This document shows, piece after piece, positions 54,293 to 62,860 of a stretch of DNA of 64,000 bases. The translations under genes and the position numbers were made by a program. The notes beneath the pieces are model-generated. The model saw only the letters and a program-made list of their open reading frames with translations, was not told where the DNA came from and searched no databases. Position 1 is the first letter of the stretch. Each line of letters starts with the position of its first letter. This DNA is from Sutcliffiella deserti (GTDB lineage Bacteria > Bacillota > Bacilli > Bacillales > Bacillaceae_I): positions 62,001-126,000 of the forward strand of contig NZ_JAIQDB010000007.1 in assembly GCF_020037475.1 (NCBI RefSeq), read 5' to 3'.

Positions 54293-54523
54293 ATGAACTT
54301 AACAGAAAAATCAACCGAAAATGTCGTCTTCATGATTGAAGAAATAAAAGGAAAACTAAAAGTATTAAACTTGGGCGCCATTAAACCTTCCCATTTTGAT
54401 GAAGAGATGTACGAGGAATTGAAAGATATTTATGAACTTGTAATGAGAAAGCCTTCATTCAGCCCTAATGAAATGCAAGGACTTGTTGAAGAACTAGGAA
54501 ATTTACGAAAAAATAAAGACTAA
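54293..54523 (+). CDS. yfkK: UPF0435 protein YfkK
   Basis: 76-aa helical protein matching UPF0435/DUF1128: NVVFMIEEIKGKLKVLNLGAI, HFDEEMYEELKDIYELVMRK, FSPNEMQGLVEELGNLRK. Function unknown. Start at ATG 54293, where the family begins; AAAGGA lies 11 bases upstream. Divergent from yfkJ, as in B. subtilis. Shares a terminator with the convergent SRPBCC gene. Confidence 0.9.
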   Translation: MNLTEKSTENVVFMIEEIKGKLKVLNLGAIKPSHFDEEMYEELKDIYELVMRKPSFSPNEMQGLVEELGNLRKNKD

Positions 54524-54534
54524 TGCCACAAATT

Positions 54535-54566
54535 AAACACTTAAAATTTCATTATTTTAAGTGTTT
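54535..54566. terminator. Bidirectional terminator
   Basis: AAACACTTAAAAT...ATTTTAAGTGTTTTTATTTT between convergent genes. Confidence 0.85.
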
Positions 54567-55024
54567 TTATTTTGCTCTTCTTCTGCTATTTTTTTCAGTT
54601 CATGTGCTCGTGATACGATGAAATTTTTCATATAATCGTGTAAAAACAGTTTATCTGCAACTTTTCCTATAACACCTAACGGAGACTTGTAAGTAAAAGT
54701 ATCCATCATTATTGTTCCGCCCTCTACCTCCTTAAATTCATGTGTATGGGTAAAAGAATGAAATGCTCCTGTTACCATTTCATCCACAAAGTGATAAGGC
54801 TTTTCCATTCTCGTAACCTTTGCAGTAAGTTTTTGTCGGATTTTAAAATGTCTGGCTTCCCATGTCACCTGGTCCCCCTTTTCTAATAATCCATGTGTAA
54901 CCCCTGCGATTGCGCGTTCTTTTGTTTTCGCTGTAGTTTTTGTATGTATATCCACATTTCTAGCAAGATCAAAGCAACTTTCTATCGTTGCTTCTATATA
55001 TGTTTCGTAATAAATTACCGGCAT
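54557..55024 (-). CDS. SRPBCC/START-like protein
   Basis: 155-aa lipid/ligand-binding SRPBCC fold protein: YYETYIEATIESCFDLARNVDIHTKTT at the start, GDQVTWEARHFKIRQKLTAKVTRM, and a long C-terminal helix (MKNFIVSRAHELKKIAEE). Such proteins bind hydrophobic ligands or act in polyketide/quinone chemistry; no specific role is visible. The ribosome site AAGGAGG precedes the ATG. Confidence 0.85.
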   Translation of the reverse strand: MPVIYYETYIEATIESCFDLARNVDIHTKTTAKTKERAIAGVTHGLLEKGDQVTWEARHFKIRQKLTAKVTRMEKPYHFVDEMVTGAFHSFTHTHEFKEVEGGTIMMDTFTYKSPLGVIGKVADKLFLHDYMKNFIVSRAHELKKIAEEEQNKNT

Positions 55025-55124
55025 GCAAACCTCCTCCTTATTGCTCTTATTATACTAGAAATGAGACAGTATTTAGGTATCAAGATTATCCCCTAGGCAT
55101 ATTGTGTATGGAGGGGGAATTTGA

Positions 55125-55289
55125 ATGATTGCTTTATACGGTGCTACCATTGGTCTAACGTTGTTGCTATTTTTATCGATGGGGGTTTTTATTTATCTTG
55201 TTTCAACTGGATTAAACAAAAAAGACGCTGTTACGATTGACCCTTTTCCACCAGAAAGTAAGGATGAAGAGTATAATAAAATTGATTAG
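55125..55289 (+). CDS. Uncharacterised 54-aa single-pass protein
   Basis: One N-terminal membrane helix (ATIGLTLLLFLSMGVFIYLV) and a short acidic tail (PFPPESKDEEYNKID). GAGGGGG lies seven to eight bases before the ATG. It precedes the YfhP-like gene by 78 bp on the same strand. Family not recognised. Confidence 0.6.
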   Translation: MIALYGATIGLTLLLFLSMGVFIYLVSTGLNKKDAVTIDPFPPESKDEEYNKID

Positions 55290-55367
55290 GACAACCTACT
55301 TTGTTCTTGCCCTTTTATTAAGGTAAAATGTTATTGAACGTTTTTCCTTCCTAGGGGGTTTTTTATT

Positions 55368-56234
55368 TTGGATACGATTACACATACACTGTTTGGAATG
55401 ACCATCTACGGAGCAGTGGATAAAAGAAATGATGATAAAAAAACTAAGATTGCTTTATTTGTCTCTGCTGTGACAGCTAGCCAGATTCCTGATAGCGATG
55501 TAATTTCCCAGCTATGGGATACCGAGGGCTTGTACCAAATGTGGCATAGAGGTTTCACACATTCTCTATTCATGGTGCCTATTTGGGCACTTTTGCTGTT
55601 TTTAGTAAGCATCCTTATCTTAAAGAAAAAGGATTGGCGATTTTTATGGGTCCCGTTGATCGGTACTTTTGTACATAGTACAAGCGACCTGTTTAATGCA
55701 TGGGGCACAGGTTATCTCGAACCCTTCTCCACTACTCGAATTACATTTGGTACCATTTCTATCGTTGATTTTATGATTTGGTTTATCATCGGAGTCGGTT
55801 TTTTGGCAAGACGGTTATGGAATAGAGAGAGGCATCAGCTCTACCGCTTAGTATGGCTGTTAATCATTTTTCATGTAACCATACAAACGTTTCAGGGCTA
55901 TCTTCTTTACAAAAGCTATGAGGACAAATATGATCAAGTCGCTTTATCGGCAAGCTTTATTCCTTGGCATTATTCTGTTATTGGAAAATTAGATGATACC
56001 GTTATGATCTTTGATGATTCCCTTTTCACCTCACCTACGCTACAGTACTCTCTCATTTCAGCTGAGGGAACGGAACTTGATGAGCTATTTTCGCGAGTGC
56101 CTGAAGCGAAAACACTCTATGAGTGGTCTCCTTTTGTGGTCATTGTGGATGATGAGGAAAGGCTCGGCATATACGATCCAAGGTTCTATCGAAATGGACA
56201 ATCTTTTTTATTTGAGTTTTTGGAAAAAGATTGA
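55368..56234 (+). CDS. Membrane-bound metal-dependent hydrolase (YfhP/YdjM family)
   Basis: 288-aa protein of the LexA-binding/inner-membrane hydrolase group (DUF457-like). N-terminal DTITHTLFGMTIYGAV with His, PDSDV, and MWHRGFTHSLF give the conserved His/Asp set; four membrane helices follow, then a C-terminal soluble domain of about 90 residues. Substrate unknown. TTG start with AGGGGG upstream. Terminator at 56250-56285. Confidence 0.85.
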   Translation: MDTITHTLFGMTIYGAVDKRNDDKKTKIALFVSAVTASQIPDSDVISQLWDTEGLYQMWHRGFTHSLFMVPIWALLLFLVSILILKKKDWRFLWVPLIGTFVHSTSDLFNAWGTGYLEPFSTTRITFGTISIVDFMIWFIIGVGFLARRLWNRERHQLYRLVWLLIIFHVTIQTFQGYLLYKSYEDKYDQVALSASFIPWHYSVIGKLDDTVMIFDDSLFTSPTLQYSLISAEGTELDELFSRVPEAKTLYEWSPFVVIVDDEERLGIYDPRFYRNGQSFLFEFLEKD

Positions 56235-56249
56235 TGACGAAGGGAAGCT

Positions 56250-56285
56250 CCCATTGACCTATTCTTATGGTCGATGGGTTTTTTA
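56250..56285 (+). terminator. Terminator of the YfhP-like gene
   Basis: CCCATTGACC...GGTCGATGGGTTTTTT. Confidence 0.85.
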
Positions 56286-56445
56286 TTGTGAATAAATAAT
56301 TTAAGCTACGACAACTACCTACCATTTCACTTTACTTTTTACTTTCTCTCAATCTATTTTAAAAAACTTTATCAGTTTATGAATATAAATCTATGAAACT
56401 GGGAATTACTATATCAAATACAAAATTAAAAACGAGGTGCAGAGA

Positions 56446-56610
56446 ATGTTATTAGCCAAAAGATACTTTTTAACAGAAATAGAACGTGAAAGTGTTGAAC
56501 AAACGTTAATGGATGAAGGTCACCACCGTAAGAATATACTTAATCTTGATGACGAAGAAATTATTCACATCTATCAAAAAATAATGGTAGACCAGTTAAT
56601 CACTAAGTAA
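56446..56610 (+). CDS. Uncharacterised 54-aa protein with LDDEEIIHIY motif
   Basis: Hydrophilic helical protein MLLAKRYFLTEIERESVEQT...ILNLDDEEIIHIYQKIM. GAGGTGC lies eight bases before the ATG. Its C-terminal motif is like that of the BH0509-family protein at 49102 (MTDADIEHIYNNV). A terminator follows at 56716. Function unknown. Confidence 0.65.
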   Translation: MLLAKRYFLTEIERESVEQTLMDEGHHRKNILNLDDEEIIHIYQKIMVDQLITK

Positions 56611-56715
56611 ATTAACATTTTCTCCATTAACAATTCCTTTGGTCATGCAAATAGTAGTGATTGTTACAGGAACTTATAACTTTTTACGAGAGCGGCCAGG
56701 TGAATCAGGCATAGC

Positions 56716-56750
56716 AAGAGGCACACTATTGAATAGTGTGCCTCTTTTAT
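56716..56750. terminator. Bidirectional terminator
   Basis: AAGAGGCACACTATT...AGTGTGCCTCTTTTA; lies about 100 bp after the 54-aa gene and 25 bp after the convergent 44-aa gene. Confidence 0.85.
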
Positions 56751-56774
56751 ATATAAATAAGGGGGGGACAACGA

Positions 56775-56909
56775 TTATTGAGGACTTAATCCTTTGATTA
56801 GATCAAGTCTAGGTTTACAAACTTCCACTTTAAGGCCTTTTTTCTTGTATTTTTCTACTAGGTTACGTACATCAATACCTTTTTTTACTTTATCCACATT
56901 TTTTTGCAT
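56775..56909 (-). CDS. Uncharacterised 44-aa basic protein
   Basis: Lys-rich peptide MQKNVDKVKKGIDVRNLVEK... with one Cys (VEVCKPRLD). GAGGCGG stands nine bases before the ATG. Not recognised. Terminated by the hairpin at 56716-56750. Confidence 0.5.
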   Translation of the reverse strand: MQKNVDKVKKGIDVRNLVEKYKKKGLKVEVCKPRLDLIKGLSPQ

Positions 56910-56935
56910 GATTTTCCGCCTCTATTCTTTTATTT

Positions 56936-57073
56936 AGGCTCTTTTCGTAAAGATTGTTGCGTTAAGCCCTTAAAAACCGACAATTGAAATTTTCCTGCTA
57001 TATTTACAGAGCAACGATTTTTAAGGTTTGTAACATCTTACGCATAGCAACAATGTATGATAAAAACAGCCTT
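56936..57073. mobile_element. Family-B MITE-like element
   Basis: 138 bp with inverted ends AGGCTCTTTTCGTAAAGATTGTTGC and its imperfect complement GCAACAATGTATGATAAAAACAGCCT. It lies 3 bp after the htrA stop codon and has no coding capacity. Confidence 0.65.
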
Positions 57074-57076
57074 AAT

Positions 57077-58306
57077 TTAAAACATTTGTTTTACTAAAGT
57101 CATTTCAGCTTCCTGCAATTGTCCATTTCTGTAGTACGATACCTTCATTTTGTCTCCGACTTCTTTTTCATTGTATAGAAATTTCCTTAGGCCTAATGCA
57201 TCTTTTATTTCGGTGCCATCGAGCTTCACAATGACATCAAAATTCTTCAATCCAGCTTTATCTGCAGGTGATGCCTGCTCTACACCAGTAACAACAATCC
57301 CATTTTTCACTTCTTCCGGAAGCTTTAATGTAGCACTTTGCTGTTCCAATGGCACATCTGACAAGGATGCAAGCGATACTCCCATAAATGGACGCTGAAC
57401 TTCCGCATGCTGCTCTAAATCTTCAATAACAGGTTGAACTACTGAGGTCGGAATGGCAAAACCTAACCCTTCCACTCTGGATTGTGCAATTTTCATCGAG
57501 TTGATTCCTATTACTTCACCGCGAAGATTTATAAGTGCTCCGCCACTGTTACCAGGGTTAATTGCTGCATCTGTCTGAATAACATCTGCTTCCCAGTCTG
57601 GCTGTCCATCTTGATTTATGTCAACAGGTATCATCCGCTCTTTCCCACTGATGATTCCTTGTGTTACTGAGCCGAAAAACTCTAAGCCAAGTGGATTACC
57701 AATCGCAATAACAGGTTCACCTAGGGTAATAGAATCTGAATTTCCGAAAGAGGCAACTTTGTTTACACTTGAACCATCTACAGTTAATACCGCTAGATCA
57801 GTTATCGTGTCGGCTCCTACTAATTCTGCTTCTATTCTTGTTCCATCGACTAGACTCACTTCGATTTTAGAGGCCCCATCAATAACATGAGCATTGGTTA
57901 CGATATATGCTTTTCCATTTTCCTTTTTATAGACCACACCTGAACCTGTGCCCGCTTCGGTGGCTCCTTGCGAGCGTGGTTCAAAAAGCGAATTTCTGCC
58001 TTCTTGTATATTTACTACCCCAACTACCGCTTCAGAAACTTTTTCCACTGAATTTGTTACATCTGTTTGGATTTGCTTAAAATCAACCTGCTCTGTTTGA
58101 ATAGTGGATGTGGTTTCGATACTGTTAGGAGTTTCAGAGCTTTGTGCATCATCTATATAAACACCCCAATCCAAAAGAATCGGTAACATCGCAACGACAA
58201 TAAGGGCGCCGACGATTCCGCCAGAGACGGAGGCAAACAACAGTTTACCTAAAGTCTTTTCTTTTCTAGTGCGCTTCTGGGTCACATGTTCATCATAGTA
58301 CCCCAT
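57077..58306 (-). CDS. HtrA-like membrane serine protease
   Basis: 409-aa trypsin-like envelope protease (DegP/HtrA family) degrading misfolded exported proteins. Cytoplasmic N-terminus, membrane anchor at about 20-45 (LLFASVSGGIVGALIVVAML), protease domain with catalytic His (VTNAHVIDGA), Asp (TITDLAVL) and Ser (NPGNSGGALI), and one C-terminal PDZ domain (about 300-400, ending NGQLQEAEMTLVKQ). Located 116 bp after the sensor kinase gene on the same strand, so probably a target or partner of that two-component system. Which of HtrA, HtrB or HtrC it equals is not decided. Confidence 0.93.
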   Translation of the reverse strand: MGYYDEHVTQKRTRKEKTLGKLLFASVSGGIVGALIVVAMLPILLDWGVYIDDAQSSETPNSIETTSTIQTEQVDFKQIQTDVTNSVEKVSEAVVGVVNIQEGRNSLFEPRSQGATEAGTGSGVVYKKENGKAYIVTNAHVIDGASKIEVSLVDGTRIEAELVGADTITDLAVLTVDGSSVNKVASFGNSDSITLGEPVIAIGNPLGLEFFGSVTQGIISGKERMIPVDINQDGQPDWEADVIQTDAAINPGNSGGALINLRGEVIGINSMKIAQSRVEGLGFAIPTSVVQPVIEDLEQHAEVQRPFMGVSLASLSDVPLEQQSATLKLPEEVKNGIVVTGVEQASPADKAGLKNFDVIVKLDGTEIKDALGLRKFLYNEKEVGDKMKVSYYRNGQLQEAEMTLVKQMF

Positions 58307-58422
58307 ATTTCCATCACCTCATGATTTATTTATCTCTCAAACAAATGAGATATTCTATACTTTATATTTAACCTTATCGATATGAAAACAACCTTAAATA
58401 TAAATGAGAATTTGATGAGAAA

Positions 58423-59838
58423 TTATTTGTTTTCTTTTTCGGTGTCAAAAAGGACCTGGATAGAGGTCCATTTTCCTTCTTCGCTTTCTGCTTTAATGAG
58501 GCCGTTATAGTTGTGAACAATTCTTTTGGCAATGGATAGACCTAGTCCTTGGCCGCCTTGTTCACGGCTTCTTGCTTTGTCTACTCGATAAAAGCGGTTG
58601 AATATTTTTTCAAGATCTTCTTTTGGAATCCCCATCCCATAGTCCATAATTGAGCAAGAGAATTTACCATCCACTTTTTCTACCTTTACATCAATACCCT
58701 TGGAATCCATAGAATATTTCACCGCATTATCCAGGAGTATTATTAATAATTGTTCAAGATGGCGGTCTGCCATTTGAATGGATATGTCTCCTTTAATCTC
58801 TTTATGCAGAGTTAAGGTGAACTCGGGGTGCAATAGGGTGAATTTCTTAATAAGTTCTTCAATGACCGGAATCGGATTAGTATAATCATCTCCAATTTCA
58901 AAACGATCTGATTCCAGCCTTGTTAATTCAAGCAGCTCGAAGACCAACATTTTTAAGCGCTCGACCTCCTGCTGGGAAGCCTTGAGAGATTCTTCGAGCA
59001 CTTCTGGATCGTTCTTCCCCCATCTATTTAACAAGGCTAAATGTCCTTCTAAAATAGAGATTGGGGTCCGCAGTTCATGGGAGGCGTCCTCAACAAATTG
59101 CTTTTGCTTTTGAAACGAGGTCTCCACATCGTTCATCATTTCATTAAACATGTTGGAAATCTGTGAGATCTCATCTTGTTGGTTTTTTTCCAGTGGTACC
59201 CTTTCTTTAAAGCCACGCTTTTTTATCCGCTTCATCGTATCCGTTAGAGCTGCTATTGGCGCTAAGAGCTTTCTCGCTATTAGCATTCCTCCTACACCAC
59301 TTAGGAGAATAGCGCCTGCGCCGGCAGACCATGTTACTAAAAATATCAAACCCTGAAGACGTTCGTAATTTTTCAAATCTCTGATAACTTCTATGTACCC
59401 GATAAATCCATTTGTGATAACAGGTCTACGATTAATTAAATAATGTTTCCCATTTACATCCACGTGTTCCAAGTTCCCGCTTTCAACCGGAGTGACAAGC
59501 AGTTCTTTCGGGAGATTTGTAGCAACGGCTACGATTAAATTTCCTTCTTGATCAATAATACGGATAAGCTCATTCGCTTCATTGATATTTTTCAAAAAGT
59601 CACTACTATAAATGATTTCGTTTCTATCTACTAGGAAGGGTTTATCCGCTAAATAGGCTTGTATTTCCTTCATCTTTTCCTGAATATTTTGTTCCTCCTG
59701 CTCAATCATCCAAGTTCGCATAACATAATACTGGATGGAGTTATAGGTAACAAATAAAATAAATAATACCAAGGACGACCAGATGGTAATTTTCCACCGG
59801 ATCGGCAGCTGGGAAAAGAAATTTCTTATTTTCGTCAT
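58423..59838 (-). CDS. OmpR-class sensor histidine kinase (YkoH-like)
   Basis: 471-aa kinase: membrane helix at about 15-37, extracytoplasmic domain of about 125 residues, second helix around 165-187, HAMP, HisKA with FVEDASHELRTPISILEGHLALL (phospho-acceptor His), and HATPase with LLDNAVKYS (N), DYGMGIP (G1) and GQGLGLSIAKRI (G2). It overlaps the regulator gene by 4 bp. The HtrA gene downstream suggests envelope or secretion stress as signal (inference). Confidence 0.92.
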   Translation of the reverse strand: MTKIRNFFSQLPIRWKITIWSSLVLFILFVTYNSIQYYVMRTWMIEQEEQNIQEKMKEIQAYLADKPFLVDRNEIIYSSDFLKNINEANELIRIIDQEGNLIVAVATNLPKELLVTPVESGNLEHVDVNGKHYLINRRPVITNGFIGYIEVIRDLKNYERLQGLIFLVTWSAGAGAILLSGVGGMLIARKLLAPIAALTDTMKRIKKRGFKERVPLEKNQQDEISQISNMFNEMMNDVETSFQKQKQFVEDASHELRTPISILEGHLALLNRWGKNDPEVLEESLKASQQEVERLKMLVFELLELTRLESDRFEIGDDYTNPIPVIEELIKKFTLLHPEFTLTLHKEIKGDISIQMADRHLEQLLIILLDNAVKYSMDSKGIDVKVEKVDGKFSCSIMDYGMGIPKEDLEKIFNRFYRVDKARSREQGGQGLGLSIAKRIVHNYNGLIKAESEEGKWTSIQVLFDTEKENK

Positions 59839-60515
59839 TTTCTCATCACATACCCTGTGCCACGAACTGTTTGGATATAGCTTTCACCATCGGGGTTATC
59901 CAGTTTATTTCTTAAATATCTAACATATACATCCACTACATTCGTCTCAGCATAGGTTCCTAGCTCCCACACTTTTTCAAGCAAAAGTTCTCTTGTCAGA
60001 ACTCGGTTTATATTAGTCATAAAAACCACTAATAGATCAAACTCCCTTTTTGTTAATTCAATATGTTCCTCTTTTCGATAGACCGAGCGGGCATCAATAT
60101 CTACTACCAAGTCTCGAAAAGTGAGGGTTTGTGTGGAGTCAGATTCCTTCTTACCTTCCGTTCTTCGCATAAGAGCACGTATTCTGGCAAGCAACTCCTC
60201 TATTGCAAAGGGCTTGGACATGTAGTCATCTGCACCACTATCCAATCCAGATACCTTGTCCATCACACTATCTCTAGCAGTCAGCATAATTATCGGCGTT
60301 TCTTTTGCGGCTCGAATTCTTCTGCATACTTCCATGCCACTAAGCCCCGGCAGCATCAAATCTAAAAGAATAACGTCCCATTGTTCATTTATCGCCAAAT
60401 CAAGGCCCGCTCTACCGTCATATGCAGTAGCAATCGTAAAGCCTTCATATTGTAATTCCAGTTCTATAAATCGCGCCAGATTTTTTTCATCTTCAATAAT
60501 AAGTACCTTACACAT
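59835..60515 (-). CDS. OmpR-class response regulator (YkoG-like)
   Basis: 226-aa regulator: receiver (1-120) with acidic pair near the start (IIEDEKN), phospho-Asp in ILLDLMLPGLSG, and Lys in SKPFAIEEL; C-terminal winged HTH ending DVYVRYLRNKLDNPDGESYIQTVRGTGYVM. I placed the start at ATG 60515 (MCKVLIIEDE) because AGGAGGTGG lies just before it; the frame is open 21 codons further. Four-base overlap with the kinase gene. Confidence 0.93.
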   Translation of the reverse strand: MCKVLIIEDEKNLARFIELELQYEGFTIATAYDGRAGLDLAINEQWDVILLDLMLPGLSGMEVCRRIRAAKETPIIMLTARDSVMDKVSGLDSGADDYMSKPFAIEELLARIRALMRRTEGKKESDSTQTLTFRDLVVDIDARSVYRKEEHIELTKREFDLLVVFMTNINRVLTRELLLEKVWELGTYAETNVVDVYVRYLRNKLDNPDGESYIQTVRGTGYVMRK

Positions 60516-60690
60516 CTCTCCACCTCCTAGTATCAGTGGCATCCTGCTTACAGTTTGGACTAAAATCGATCGTCTCAACCGTAAGACACTCTTATACTAT
60601 AGTACCTAATAACTGAGGTATGTGGGATGAGAATTTGATGAGAATTTAAAACGTAATCTGTTTGTAACGGTTCTGAAAAGATTGGTAATG

Positions 60691-60758
60691 GGTGTGAAGG
60701 AGGGCTCTTTTAATAGTTCCGTGAGGTGTGAAGGAGGGCTCTTTTAATAGTTCCGTGA
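60691..60758. repeat. Perfect tandem duplication, 34-bp period
   Basis: Two exact copies of a 34-bp unit starting GGTGTGAAGGAGGGCTC and ending TTCCGTGA (60691-60724 and 60725-60758), followed by GGAGTGAA of a third partial copy. Upstream of the response regulator start, in a gene-free stretch (60516-60831). Confidence 0.85.
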
Positions 60759-60831
60759 GGAGTGAAACCGGTCAGAGGAACCGGATTGAGTATGAAAGTG
60801 TCCCCTTCCTCAACCACTTTAAAAAGCACTT

Positions 60832-61200
60832 TTACTCAAATCGATTTAACATTTTACTTTGATAGGTTTTGAACACCGCCGAATTGTTTTCTTTCTTTTT
60901 TTTATCCATCAATTGATTAAAACGTATCAGCTTTTCATTGAGTCTTCTTGTTAAACGCTCTTCTTCTAGGTCGTCGTGTGCACCTTTAATCAAATCTTCC
61001 AAGTACTCGATCTCGCTTCGCACTTGTTGTTCTTCCATCATGCCAGCATTTTTCATCATTTTATAGGCCATTCTCATTTCGGGCGGAACACTTGAAAGAT
61101 CTTCTAATTCAAGACGCTTCCCATACCCTGGTAAATTTTCAAATTCACCGTCTTCGTATGCTTTTTTTATTTTTTCATCCGTTAATCGAAAAAAGTCCAC
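60832..61200 (-). CDS. DUF1992 (DnaJC28 domain) protein
   Basis: 122-aa helical protein with the DUF1992 core: EDGEFENLPGYGKRLELEDLSSVPPEMRMAYKMMKNAG. Family of unknown function found in bacteria and as part of eukaryotic DNAJC28. Start: GTG at 61200 with AAGGGTG six bases upstream; the 16 codons before it have no ribosome site. Confidence 0.85.
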   Translation of the reverse strand: MDFFRLTDEKIKKAYEDGEFENLPGYGKRLELEDLSSVPPEMRMAYKMMKNAGMMEEQQVRSEIEYLEDLIKGAHDDLEEERLTRRLNEKLIRFNQLMDKKKKENNSAVFKTYQSKMLNRFE

Positions 61201-61306
61201 TGTTATCACCCTTTTTCTCTGCGTTATTTTTAGTATACCCGAACTCAACTTATTGGTTTATGAACTTTTTCTGAACATTCGGAAATATAATGATATTTAT
61301 TTACTA

Positions 61307-61335
61307 TTGTTGTTTTTGTATTAGAGGATTATAAT
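61307..61335 (+). promoter_or_regulatory. Promoter of the NCS2 permease gene
   Basis: TTGTTG (61307-61312), 17-bp spacer, TATAAT (61330-61335). The predicted leader is only about 54 nt and holds a small CCTCT...AGAGG hairpin, too short for a purine riboswitch. Confidence 0.55.
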
Positions 61336-61395
61336 ACTAGTTTGTGGGTCCTCTGAGACCGGGTGGGAGAGGGAAACTGAATAAGGTGTTTTATA

Positions 61396-62691
61396 ATGCT
61401 TCAATGGTTTAAGTCGTCATTCGATTTACCTGGTCATGAAACGACGTTAAAGCGTGAGTTAACGGCCGGTATGATATCTTTCTTTACCATTGTGTACATT
61501 ATTGCTGTCAATGCAACGATTCTTGCAGAAGCTGGCATTCCTATCGAAGCCGCAATTATAGCCACCATTTTTACATGTGTTGTAGGATGTTGGTTAATGG
61601 GATTCTGGGCTAATGCTCCAATTATCCTTGTTCCAGGTATGGGCATCAATGCGATGTTTACCTATACATTGGTTCATTCGATGGGTTTAACTTGGCAAGA
61701 AGCGTTGGGCGTGGTGGTAGTTGCTGGTGTGATTGTGTCCATTATTTCCTTCACAAAACTAGCACAATTACTGCTTGAAGCAATTCCAAACTCTCTAAAG
61801 CATGCGATAACTGTTGGTTTAGGTTTATTTTTAACCTTAATCGGACTTGAAAAGGGTGGCTTAGTTATTAAGGGTGAGAACTCACTGTTAGCACTTGGTG
61901 ATGTGACAAGTCCTTATGTACTAGCAACCATTCTGTCTATTATTCTAGCAGCAGTTTTATTTATGCGAAATGTACCTGCCAACTTTTTGATTAGTATGGT
62001 CGTTGGTACAGGTATCGCCGCAGCTTTAGGTGTGGTAAGCTTTTCCGATGTTGGCGGAAATGCATTACCAATGGAAAGCTATGCTTCCTTATTTGGTGCC
62101 GTTTCATTTGCAAAGATTGGAGAGTTTACGTTTTTAGTAGCTGTCTTCTCTTTAACGATGGTCTTGTTATTTGAGAACATCGGGCTGATAAATGGGCATC
62201 TAAGTATGATTAATCGTCCAGAAAAGTTCAAGCGTTCCTTTCAAGCAAACGGAATCTCCATTTTAACTAGTGGAATTTTTGGCACTAGTCCTACTGTATC
62301 CACAGTAGAAAGTGCTGCCGGAATTGCTGCTGGAGGAAGAACTGGCGTGACAGCAATTGTGACAGGAAGCTTATTTTTGCTTTCGATTTTTGCGATTCCT
62401 TTCATTAAGATTATTCCTGGAAGCGCGATTGCACCAATCCTGATTATTATTGGGGTACTGATGTTGCAAAGCGTAAAACAAATCGACTTCCAAGATCTAT
62501 CAGAAGGTTTCCCTGCATTTCTTGTAATTGTAATGATTCCATTCTCTTACAGTATTGCAGACGGAATTGCATTCGGATTCATCGCCTATCCGCTAATCAA
62601 ACTAGCACTAGGCAAAGCAAAAGAAGTCTCAGCGCCGCTTTACATCATCGCGGCCCTATTCTTCCTAACCTTCCTCACAAATGTACATTGA
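61396..62691 (+). CDS. NCS2-family purine permease (PbuG/PbuO-like)
   Basis: 431-aa transporter of the AzgA-like NCS2 group importing hypoxanthine, guanine or adenine. FFTIVYIIAVNATILAEAG, the VPGMGINAMFTYTLV segment and GTSPTVSTVESAAGIAAGGRTG are its marks; about 12-14 helices. ATG with AAGGTG upstream. Monocistronic with long terminator. No purine riboswitch is seen, unlike the pbuG leader of B. subtilis. Confidence 0.92.
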   Translation: MLQWFKSSFDLPGHETTLKRELTAGMISFFTIVYIIAVNATILAEAGIPIEAAIIATIFTCVVGCWLMGFWANAPIILVPGMGINAMFTYTLVHSMGLTWQEALGVVVVAGVIVSIISFTKLAQLLLEAIPNSLKHAITVGLGLFLTLIGLEKGGLVIKGENSLLALGDVTSPYVLATILSIILAAVLFMRNVPANFLISMVVGTGIAAALGVVSFSDVGGNALPMESYASLFGAVSFAKIGEFTFLVAVFSLTMVLLFENIGLINGHLSMINRPEKFKRSFQANGISILTSGIFGTSPTVSTVESAAGIAAGGRTGVTAIVTGSLFLLSIFAIPFIKIIPGSAIAPILIIIGVLMLQSVKQIDFQDLSEGFPAFLVIVMIPFSYSIADGIAFGFIAYPLIKLALGKAKEVSAPLYIIAALFFLTFLTNVH

Positions 62692-62710
62692 TGGTATTTA
62701 TTTGAATTAG

Positions 62711-62772
62711 GGGCCAGACCCCGGCAGGAATTTACTACTGAATGTAGTACTGCCGAGGGTCTGGCCCTTTTT
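62711..62772 (+). terminator. Permease terminator
   Basis: GGGCCAGACCC and AGGGTCTGGCCC with an inner CGGCAG/CTGCCG and ACTAC/GTAGT pairing, followed by TTTTT; a very long stem. Confidence 0.9.
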
Positions 62773-62860
62773 GGTTATAAATGGTAATATGTTTTTCACC
62801 AATAAGTTGAGGACTCAATGAATCTTGATTTTCTGCCCCTTGCCTTGGCTACTAACCCTT

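Noticed and set aside
61324..61372. Alternative hairpins (GAGGA/TCCTC against CCTCT/AGAGG) as a riboswitch-like leader of the purine permease
   Set aside because: The TATAAT box at 61330-61335 places the GAGGA arm upstream of the transcription start, so the two structures cannot compete in the RNA.
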